Shown one piece after another: positions 12,301 through 24,300 of a DNA stretch of 64,000 nucleotides. How positions within the stretch are numbered: position 1 is the first letter of the stretch; each line of letters opens with the position of its first letter. Source of the stretch: Branchinecta lynchi (lineage: Eukaryota; Arthropoda; Branchiopoda; Anostraca; Branchinectidae); contig JAKZAP010000021.1 in assembly GCA_023053575.1 (NCBI GenBank), positions 5,415,790 through 5,479,789 on the forward strand, read 5' to 3'. The notes beneath the pieces were generated by a model. It was not told the origin of the DNA and made no database searches. It saw only the letters and a program-made list of their open reading frames with translations. The position numbers and the translations under genes were made by a program.

Positions 12301-15300
12301 AAGGGCCGAAATATCGCTGATGAAAAATCAGAGCTGACGTATCCGTTGTAAACATTGTTTGAATGGATATTTACTTATCTTTTTTCAGTGATGTCGTGAT
12401 CATTCAAGACCTAATATAAACATTTTGTTTACCTGAAAGAATAATCGGAAGCCTCTTGTTTTTTTAATTTTTAACTTTTGTGAAGGGCTGCTGTTCAGTC
12501 TTGAGAACAAAACTTAGCTCAATCGCTCACAGGATATTCTGGATTATTTCAGAGTGCAAAATTGCGAAACTTCTTTGTTTCTTTTTCTTATGATCTTAGA
12601 AGGATTTTTTGTTATTTTTAATTGTATTATTTGTCTTACTTTTTTTAACCTATACGTCTTCAGACCAATTTGCTGTGGCAATTTAGTGATGTTATTGTTA
12701 TGTTGCTTTGTTACTTGCAGTTGCTGTTAATAATTGTTAAGTTACATGCTTAAGAACTTGGCTTGGCTTGCTAGGGTAAAGACGCGCGGCGACTAAGAAA
12801 TCCGAAGGTGAACTCTACGAAGTGAATAAAATTTTCAAAATTTCAGAAGCTAACAGAAGTAGAAATTCGTAGAAAATGGATTGGCTTATTGTTTTTATGG
12901 CACTTGCCCTTAGGCCAAGTGCCATATAGCGATCGCAATTTCTGTCCGTCCGTCGGTCTGTCGGTCTGTCGGTCTGTCGGTCTGTCGGTCTGTCGGTCTG
13001 TCGGTCTGTCCAGGTTTTGCTAGTTCGGGCACTTCCACATATGCTAGGATGATAAAACTTGGCAGGCATATCAGGGACCCCAAATGATTAAGTTGGAAAT
13101 AGTCACTTCCCCGATCCGAGCACCGTGGGGGGAGTGGAGGGAGGGGGAATCCGGAATCTTGAGGTATTTTTAACTTTTGAACGGGTGATCGGATCTCGAT
13201 GAAACTTGATATTTGGAAAGAGCTCATGCCTCAGACGACCTACTTAACATCCGGACCGGATCCGGTGACTTTTGGGGGGAGCTCGAGGGGGCAACCGGAA
13301 ATCTTGGGAAACGCTATGAGTGGAGGGATCGAGATGAAACTTGGTGGGAAGACACCTAGCATACACTAGATACATCATTGACATAACCGAGCCGATTCGG
13401 GTACTGTGGGGGGAGTGGAGGGAGGGGGAATCCGGAATCTTGAGGTATTTATAACTTTTGAACGGGTGATCGGATCTCGATGGAACTTGATATTTGGAAA
13501 GACCTCATGCCTCAGACGACCCACTTAAAATCTGGACCGGATCCGGTGACTTTTGGGGGGAGCTGGAGGGGGCAACCGGAAATCTTGGGAAATGCTATGA
13601 GTGGAGGGGTCGAGATGAAACTTGGTGGGAAGACACCTAGCAAACACTAGATACATCATTGACATGACCAAGCCGATTCGGGCACTGTCGGGGGAGTGGA
13701 GGGAGGGGGAATCCGGAATCTTGAGGTATTTATAACTTTTGAACGGGTGACCGGATCTCGATGAAACTTTATATTTGGAATGACCTCATGCCTCAGACGA
13801 CCCACTTAAAATCCGGACCGGATCCGGTGACTTTTGGGGGGAGCTGGAGGGGCAACCGGAAATCTTGGGAAACGCTATGAGTGGAGGGATCGAGATGAAA
13901 ATTGGTGTGAAGACACCTAGCAAACACTAGATACATCATTGACATAACCGAGCCAATTTGGGCACTGTGGGGGGAGTGGAGGGAGGTGGAATCCAGAATC
14001 TTGAGGTATTTATAACTTTTGAACGGGTGATCGGATCTCGATGGAACTTGATATTTGGAAAGGCCTCATGCCTCAGACGACCCACTTAAAATCCGGACCG
14101 GATCCGGTGACTTTTGGGGGGAGCTGGAGGGGGCAACCAGAAATCTTGGGAAACGCTATGAGTGGAGGGATCAAGCTGAAACTTGGTGGTGAGACCCTAG
14201 CAAACACTAGATACATCATTGACATGACCGAGCCGATTCGGGCACTGTCGGGGGAGTGGAGGGAGGGGGAATCCGGAATCTTGAGGTATTTATAACTTTT
14301 GAGCGGGTGACCGGATCTCGATGAAACTTGATATTTGGAAAGACCTCATGCCTCAGACGACCCACTTAAAATCCGGACCGGATCCGGTGACTTTTGGGGG
14401 GGAGCTGGAGAGGAGAACCGGAAATATTGGAAAACGCTATGAGTGGAGGGATCGAGATGAAACTTGGTGGAAAGATACCTAGCAAACACTAGATATATCA
14501 TTGACATAACCGAGCCGTGCCTACTCGTAACAAGTGCCATATGAGCTCGTAGCTCTTGTTATTTGCAGGTTAGAGCAAAATCCGATTTCATAACATTTTT
14601 TATATGATGTGATCAGGCCCGTATCCGGTAATTTATTTCGGGGTGGGGTGGGGGGAGGAGGGGTTACCTTTCAGGGGGTGGGTTCGCCTGCTGGTCGGAC
14701 AAGAAAGTACAAAAAACACATAGACCAGAGGGAAAAGCCTATAAAAATGATTATTTTTGCAGGGTTTTTTTTTTTTTGGGGGGGGGGGGGGGGGGTCAAC
14801 ACCCTACCCCCCCCCCCCCCTGGATACGGCCTTGGATGTGATTTTGATATTTGTTGAGGCCAAGTTGAGGGCTGTTTAATTGTTGAATTTATTCAGATCG
14901 TAATTTCTTAGATTAACTGTCCAACCAATCTTCTAATTGCTTAGTGTTTTTTCTTGTGATTCTGAACATTGATTTAGTCTGTAGGGTTGAAAGTCATTAC
15001 GTATGAGCCAAAAACTCTCATTTTTATGGCACTTGCCCTTCGGCCAAGTGCCATATAGCGATCGCAATTTCTGTCCGTCCGTCGGTCTGTCGGTCTGTCG
15101 GTCTGTCGGTCTGTCCAGGTTTTGCTAGTTCGGGCACTTCCACATAAGCTAGGATGATAAAACTTGGCAGGCATATCAGGGACCCCAAATGATTAAGTTG
15201 GAAATAGTCACTTCCCCGATCCGAGCACCGTGGGGGGAGTGGAGGGAGGGGGAATCCGGAATCTTGAGGTATTTTTAACTTTTGAACGGGTGATCGGATC

Positions 15301-18300
15301 TCGATGAAACTTGATATTTGGAACGACCTCATGTCTCAGACGACCCACTTAAAATCCGGACCGGATCCGGTGACTTTTGGGGGGAACTGGAGGGGGCAAC
15401 CGGAAATCTTGGGAAACGCTATGAGTGGAGGGATCGAGATGAAACTTGGTGGGAAGACACCTAGCAAACACTAGATACATCGTTGACATAACCGAGCCGA
15501 TTCGGGCACTGTGGGGGGGAGTGGAGGGAGGGGGAATCCGGAATCTTGAGGTATTTATAACTTTTGAACGGGTGATCGGATCTCGATGGAACTTGATATT
15601 TGGAAAGACCTCATGCCTCAGACGACCTACTTAAAATCCGGACCGGATCCGGTGACTTTTGGGGGGAGCTGGAGGGGGCAACCGGAAATCTTGGGAAACG
15701 CTATGAGTGGAGGGATCGAGATGAAACTTTGTGGGAAGACACCTAGCAAACACTAGATACATCGTTGACATAACCGAGCCGATTCGGGCACTGTGGGGGG
15801 AGTAGAGGGAGGGGGAATCCGGAATCTTGAGGTATTTATAACTTTTGAACGGGGGATCTGATCTCGATGGAACTTGATATTTGGAAAGATAACATCCCTC
15901 AGACGACCCACTTAAAATCTGGACCGGATCCGGTGACTTTTGGGGGGAGCTGGAGGGGGCAACCGGAAATCTTGGGAAACGCTATGAGTGGAGGGATCGA
16001 GATGAAACTTGGTGGGAAGACACCTAGCAAACACTAGATACATCATTGACATAACCGAGCCGATTCGGGTACTGTGGGGGGAGTAGAGGGAGGGGGAATC
16101 CGGAATCTTGAGGTATTTATAACTTTTGAACGGGTGATCGGATCTCGATGGAACTTGATATTTGGAAAGACCTCATCCCTCAGACGACCCACTTAAAATC
16201 TGGACCGGATCCGGTGACTTTTGGGGGGAGCTGGAGGGGGCAACCGGAAATCTTTGGAAACGCTATGAGTGGAGGGATCGAGATGAAACTTGGTGGGAAG
16301 ACACCTAGCAAACACTAGATACATCATTGACATAACCGAGCCGATTCGGGCACTGTCGGGGGAGTGGAGGGAGGGGGAATCCGGAATCTTGAGGTATTTA
16401 TAACTTTTGAACGGGTGACCGGATCTCGATGAAGCTTGATATTTGGAAAGACCTCATGCCTCAGACGACCCACTTAAAATCCGGACCGGATCCGGTGACT
16501 TTTGGGGGGAGCTGGAGGGGAGAACCGGAAATATTGGAAAACGCTATGAGTGGAGGGATCGAGATGAAACTTGGTGGGAAGACACCTAGCAAACACTAGA
16601 TATATCATTGACATAACCGAGCCTTGCCTACTCGTAACAAGTGCCATATGAGCTCGTAGCTCTTGTTATATACATGCTTTAATTGTTCCTACTTTTAATA
16701 GCTATTAGTCTTAGTCTTAATAATAAATAAGTCGGATTTACAGTCTATTCACACGCTTCATTGCTTAAAATACGAATGTGAGACGTCGCATACACGAGAC
16801 CAAAATAAGCTGTGATTCGTCTATTTTGATACGACCTAGGGAGCCTGATGAGGAATCAGAAGTATTTTAGAGCCTAAATATATTTCTACCAACATTCATG
16901 CCATTACCAGGGGCGTCACGACTGGGGGGGGGGGGACGCCCTCCCCACAATACTTCCGGCCAGTCCGGAAGAAATAACCGAGTCGGCGCGAAGTGCCACG
17001 ATTTTTCGTCAAAACAGTTAATTTTTTTCATGAAAACAGTCGGTTTTTCTGAAAATTCGTAGATTTTTCGTCAAAATAATAATTTTTTTCTGAAAATTAG
17101 TGGATTTTTCTGAAAATCAGTCGATTTTTTCAAAAATTTCATTTTTGTTGTTGAAAACAGTCGTTTTTCTGCAGAAAAAGTCGGTAAAAATTACCAGCCA
17201 GTCGGTAAATGCTTCGTCCCCCCTCCAAACATTTGGACTATTCGGGCTTCTGGACATTACTGTTGCCATTTTAGCTACGGATGAAAAGCGAACTATACTT
17301 ACGTAGCCTAAACCGAGATAGTTGGCCGTTGGAAACATGGTCCAAGAGTACGCATGACCAACAAGAACCCAGGTGAAACTAATAAACCGCAGTCCATGTA
17401 AGCAGGATAGATTTTCTACCCCACTTTTGGTCGATAGCAGTTTTGATCCATTCGTTAGGACTGAGAAGCACAGGAAAATTCTGAAGAATAGTCCTGAAAA
17501 AAAAAGAAAACTCAGATGCAACGGAAAAACGAAAATCAAGAAATCGTGTTCTGACGTTGATGGGGGCATAAAGACTTTCTCCTAGCAGGTCTTCTTGGCG
17601 AAATGTTTCTATAATTTGAAGACGCGATTTCCGCTAAATGATACACAGTTACAGCAACAAGACCAGAGGTTTCGTTGTAAATCCTTTGACCATTTAAGGA
17701 TAACTTCAGACTTCTGGTGAACGTTGAAATGATGAATTGACGATAAAGGAAAAAGGCGAAGCCCTTGAACAAAATTAATAACACTAAACATAAACGTCTA
17801 GCAAATCAGTTACCTCTGACCACATAGGCGGGTGATCCAGGGATGATTTCAGGAACAAGAGGTACAGTTACTTCTGCTTCTAAAGCCTACTTCTACTTTC
17901 TAGTAAAAGTAACACTTTTTCTTCAAAAAAAAAAACTTTTTTCCTGTTCCGCAAACTACTTCTCGGTTTCGAGGCACGAAATTAAGCTTTGCACTGTCAG
18001 AAGTTTCATAACACATTGCGCATAACACTTTCAAGAATAACACCTTTTCACTTAGAAATAAAGTGTTACGACCAATTAAGTTTATACTATTTCGTGCCTA
18101 GATCTTCAACAACACCTTCAATAGGTAAAAATACTACACTGTCAAAAGGATTCGCGGTTTCAACAGATAACACTTTGGGGTATTATCTGTTATGTTTCTT
18201 TCGTCCCCGTTAGTATATTTACCAATTGAAGGTGTTGTTGGAGATCTAGGCACGAAATAGTGTAAACTTAATTGGTCACAACACTTTATTTCTAAGTGAA

Positions 18301-21300
18301 AAGGTATTATTCTTGAATGTGTTATACGCTATCTGGTATGAAACTTCTGACAGTGTGGGAAACAATGCTCTTCATGCGTTAATTTGAGGAGTTCCACATA
18401 TAATAAATCATAGACAACGCTTTTACAGGGGTCGACTAAAACCAGGAAGGGAAGGGAACACGAGAAAAGCAGGAAGGCATACTAAAACCTGGAAGGGCAT
18501 ACTGAAACGAGGAAAGCCATACTAAAACAAGGAACGCTGTCGCCAGAATTTGCCGTCCCTCCCTGTATTTAGTATTCTTCGAGGGGTAGGCAACTTTTCA
18601 AATTCAAGGTTTACCGTCCCTTCCTCGTTTTAGTATACCGACACAGGTAGGCATTCAGTTCAGTGAGAGGTCAGCAACTATACAAATTTTAATTCTCCTT
18701 TTCATTTCTCTAGTCGCTCCGAGTCCAGTGAGGGGTCGGCAATTAGATATTTCAAGTCCACCATTTCCTTTCTCGTTTTTAATATTTTCAAGGTATTAAA
18801 ACGAGGAAGGAAGTGGTGGACTTGAAATATCTCAGTTGTCGATCCCTCGCTGGACTCGGAGGATTTTAGTCGCCTACCGTCAGAACGAGAAATGAAAATG
18901 TGAATCACAATTTGTATAGTTCCCGACCCCTCACTGAACGTAATGCCTAACGACGTCAAGATACTAAAACGAGGAAGGGATGGTGAACTTTGAATTTGAA
19001 AAGTTGCCAATCCCTCAAAGAATAATAAATAGAGGAAGGGAACGGTGCGGCTTTACGGTCTTGAATTCTGGCGACAGCCTTCCTTGTTTTAGTATGCCCT
19101 TCCTCGTTTTAGTATGTCCTTCCTGCTTTTCTCGCGTTCCCTTCCCTTCCTGGTTTTAGTCGATCCCGCTTTTACACGCAAGTAAGTAATTAAGTAATTT
19201 ATTTTTAACCGGATATTGCAAGATGTGGATAATGCATTCGCAATGCTCTTTCCGGAGTCATTTCAACCGAAGGATGTAGTAGAAACTGTTGCAATTTTTC
19301 AAGAAAAGATGACCTGTCCATCTATAGTAGCACGAAGATTTCAACCTGGGTGGAACTGTCTTGAACTTAGGAAGGCTTACCATCCGTTTTCTTTAGAATT
19401 TTGTATTCATTGGCGATATCAAGGAGAGTTCCGGAAATGATGCAGAAGCCAAGGATGCCAAGGACAGTCCTAGAAAAAGGGCAAGGTGTAATAAAAGTAG
19501 TCATACATATAGTATATAGCCGAAGAATCTTTTAACAGAAGATCGCAGCGATGCGCCGCCACTATCAATATCTACAAGTTTCTTCACTTTTTATGCTCTA
19601 CTTGCTAAAAAAAATATAGACCATTTTAACCGAAAAGTCCTCATAACTCGGTGACAATGCACCAATTCCTTTAACTAGCTCCCTTCTGTCAAATTTTTTC
19701 AAACAGTGATAACAAAAAGAAATCTACATTCCACTATCTTCAGATTTTGAAATAGTCTCTTCGACTCCAACCCCCTTGGACAAGAAATATCAAAATCATT
19801 AAAATGTGTAACAGTCACACCAATAGCATTAGAGATAGTCTTTTTGGTGGGGTGCCCATACTGTTTCCTGGTATTATGAAGTCGACGAATCGTCAAGTAA
19901 TTCGGTCGGTATGTAAATATTTTAAGTGCATACTGGAAGTTTAGATCGGAGGTAATTTGGCGAATACTAGAAGGGTAAAAAGAAGTGATCTTATTGTATG
20001 TAATTTTGAAGGTCAATTTTGTTATTTAAGTGCGATAATGAATACTGTTGTATGGGCCTTTGTTGGCTTTAATAAATTATTATTATTATTATTATTATAG
20101 CCTAAGAATCTTCTTACAGAAGAACCACAGCGATTCGACGCCATAATTGTTGTGTGGTTACTGTGGTGTTGTTAGCGCAATTAGAACGGAACATACGGAA
20201 TTTGGGTCTCCGGGTTTAAGAATTAATGAATGGCATTGAATGCAATATTCTATATGACTTAGTCCAAAACACGCAAGTGATCCTCAGGAAGAACGAAAAA
20301 ATGTCTCACTAGCGACTCAAACTCAACAACTCAAATCCTGTGTCAAATAATCACGGCGATCTGCAGCTGTGATAGCCGAGGTGATAGCTTCTGCCTTTTC
20401 CGGTAGGTATCCGGCTATTTTGCATCGGCAAGGACAGTTAGTCATCAAGAGTATTGGAATGGAGGTTGCATTGGCATTATAGATACGATGGGTCCTTTAA
20501 GAGATCGGAAAAGGATCAGGATATTCAAACAATGCTTACAACGGATTCACGTCAGCTGCGATTCTTCGTCAGCGATACTTCGGCCCTTCTTGGCTAGGGT
20601 CCTCGCCAGGCTGTCAACCTTCTGGGTCATAACAAACCTTTAATCTACATGTTGATTACAGGTTTGTTACAGGAATTGTAGCTGACGTATATCCGTTGTA
20701 AACAATGTTTGAATATTATTATTATTATTTATTTATCACCCACACCTACAAAAAACAAGTAGTACAAGTGGAGTAAACGATAAAAAGAAAAAGAACTTCA
20801 ACTAAACACTATCTTCTTCAACAAAAAATTGAATAAGACCGTGATCAGGGCCTATTTTACAAAATGCATCCGCAGAAAGCTCTCTGTGTAGGTCACCGAA
20901 CTTTTTAACTACATATAAGTTTCAAAGTCAGCTTTTGGCTAAAAAAATATTTAAAGGATCAGGAGTTTCGGTTGAGCTTTAACGAAACTTACAGCATCGC
21001 AATAGCTCCATCATCCAACTGAACTGGCTCATCTGTATCCACTGAGCAGTAGCTCTCTCTGGTAGTACCAGTAAACCCAAGTTCTCCGTTGATTGAAGTG
21101 TTTCCAGTCGACATCCCAGTGATAGCAACTGTGATGTCTTCAGCGGAGCAAGAGGAGGGGAGACAAACGCCAAAGCTCGGCTGCTGGACGCTGTTTACTG
21201 ACTGCTCCTGGGACAATATACAAGTTTAAATCCAAGTATATAATTTTCAATGGGGAAAAACGCCCTTGAAACGCCCTCAAGGGCGTTTTTCCCCATTAAA

Positions 21301-24300
21301 AATTATATACTTGGTTTTATTTGGTTTTCACCACGAGACCCGTTCTTGTGGGTCCTGGTTTGTCTACGTGGCTCCGACAAGGGAGTCCTAGACTTCTAAA
21401 TTATATTCGAAAAAATTCTTTATGGTATTGGTCACGGTACATGTCCCTTGTGCAAAGTGCCATCTATATTATTAATTTCCGTGACATGGGGATGTGAACT
21501 GGTTAGATGAATTTGCCTTCAGGCGGGATCACTGTTCCTATGGCCGGCTTCTACCAGACTATTGTAGTGGTTTGCGAACTATGTTCACAAGCCCCTCGGT
21601 AGCTCAGTTGGTAGAGCGTCTGTCTTGTAAACAGAGGGCCTGGGTTCAAATCCCGGCTGAGGAGCATTTTTGTCTATCAGTTCACTACTTATAAAAATGT
21701 TTCCAAGTTTAAATCTTAAAGCACAACTGAAACCGGATATTATTTATTTTCTTGCCGGTAAGGCCGGCTAGTTTCAGTTTCCCTGTTAAAGTTCAATTCA
21801 ATTCGATTCATTTAAAATATAAACATTCTTGAAACAAAACAACAAACAGAACGCTCCCAACAAGGGCACAACCCTGTCCTGTGCGGGAGTACACAAAATT
21901 TCAATAACCTATTACAAACGATGACACACATTTCTCGTCTTAACCTTCTCATTTCTTTTTCTTTACCCCCCCCCCCCCCCAACCCAACCCTCATTCACTA
22001 ATAATAATAATGAAATCTTCACCATAAATAAATATTCCACATTTATCTAACTATATAAAACTAATTTTTTAATCTATTTTTAAACAAAAAGTGGTTCTCC
22101 GACTCCGTGATTCTTTCCGGAAAATGATTCCATTCCTTCACACCCGAGTTCCTCACAGAAAACCCTAAAACCTTGTTTTTGTGTTTTTTTTTCTAAAGCC
22201 AAACCTAGTCAAGATGGAGTCTTTTCACATTTAATTCCTGTCCCTCACCAGCCCACCTAGTTTACTTGATTTTGTTTCTAACCCTTTTAAATGAAGTTTT
22301 GATTCATTTCATTTAAATATTAGTGTTCGAGCACAAAGATAAAAGGAAATAGAAGAGAAGAAAAGACTAATAATTTTAATACAACTACCGTAATACATAT
22401 TTAAATGTCAAGAAATACCCCAAAAATATGTTTTTTTGTATTAGTTTTGATTTAGGTGAAGTAAGTTAGGACAGTGGAAGTAGCTTAGTTATTGAAGATA
22501 TTAGCGTTAAGTTTGCGTTTATTAAAGAACCTGTCTTACCTATAACACTACCGCAACCTACTTCCATATTCACACCATATACTTCTAAACCCGGGGACCC
22601 CAATTTCGTATGGTACATTCTAACCCCTCCAACAAAACCATGCGATTTTCTCACTTGCCGTGTTTTGCTACCTTCAATGTGTATCACGCTGTCGACGGTT
22701 GTCTGCGAGAAGTTTTCCCATCAGTAAAACCGGTTATGTAATTGCTTCCATGTTTTCGCTATAAGTCAACGGGTCTCGGAAAAGGCTTAAAACAGCCAAA
22801 ACCGTGGGTTATTTATTGAAAGCACAGCCTAGTTTTACAGTATTCAAATATTTTAAAATACTGTGTGGTGAAGAGTAAATAGTGTGAGGTAAAGGTAAAG
22901 GTAAAGGTATCAGCACTAGCCTTGACAGGCCAAGCTGGCGGTGCTGATCTCTGACTCTCGGCCCTCAGCCAGGAAGTGCAATGGGGGGTTGGAGGCCAGC
23001 CATCCTGTGCTTTCACACACCCTTCCTGTCACCTTCCCCGGACTTCTCCAGGTACCCATTTGAAGCAGGGTGGACTTTGGCTTGTCTTACAGGGTTACGC
23101 CACTAACCCCCGTCCCAAACCAAACAGTAGGCACCACCGAGACTCGAACAAGCGACCCTTCACTTGCGAGTTCGGCGCGCCAACCACTCGGCCACTGATA
23201 GTGTGAGGGGTCCTTTAAGACTCGCCTTTATTCTGAGCAGCTTCATTTATTCAGTGGTTTGGCCTAATGAACAGCCTACTTGTCTGGATAAACATATTTT
23301 GTGGACTGATACAATATTTGAGCGTGTTGACGGTGTCAGGGTTGGGACAGAGTGGATGGAAGGCAAACATCTAAGCTGAAACCTTGAATTTGGGTGGAAA
23401 ACACGCTAGATATGCAAAATGTTTTAATCCAGAGTTCGTGAAATTTTCAACGAAGTGTGACAGATTTTTAGGTATACTGACATTTGACACATATGTTGTA
23501 TCTTTCTCTGTTTTTGACAATGATCAGAAATTTGGTTTATAACGTCGTTTTTACGTCGATTAAACGTTGTTGAGGTAAGGTTTCATCGGGCTTTCAAGAT
23601 TACTTAAGTGAATAAGTGATGGGTAACTAGATTGTCGTATCCTAGTGCTTTTCGGTTAAACTTAATTATTGGACGGAAGATGTGTATGACTTTTGGTAGA
23701 AACGTTAAATGATGGCGTATCTAATTTATATCCTCTTTCTACCTATTTCTTTCTAACGACGATAAAAGGACTATCGGCTGTTATAGAATAAAATAAACGG
23801 ATTGTGATTCAGATGATATTAATAATAATTTATTTGTGACCCACTGTACAAGAAAAGAAGCGGAGTAACTTAAGAAAAAAGAAAAGGAACACAAATTACA
23901 AAACAACAACAACACTAAATCAAACAACTCAAAACTCCGCGCTGTCGCTACCCAGACGAGCGGATGGTTAACACCCAACGTGGCAAAAAAAGTTCTCCTG
24001 AAGGCGGCTACTTTGTTTTATAAAACAACTAAAAATATAAGGAGCACCAAAAACTCTCATGATCTTTCTGTTGCTGTATCTGCGAGTTAGATACACAACT
24101 CGTATATCATTGATACCACCTCAGCTTTTCTGCCTCGGTCTTTACTTACAGAAGAATCGCTCTTGGCCGCAGTCCCTGGTTGATTTTCTTGGTTTGCTTA
24201 CACTGTCAGAAGTTTCATAGCAGAAAACAGAAGGATGCCTGTTTCAACAGACAATTCGTAACAGACAACACTTTGGATGTTTGAAAATGTTATGCATAAC

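Noticed and set aside
12815..15332. ORFs with repeated TDRQTDRP and [14 protein letters not shown]
   Set aside because: They read the (GTCGGTCT)n microsatellite and the 281-bp tandem core of family 1 and appear in every copy.
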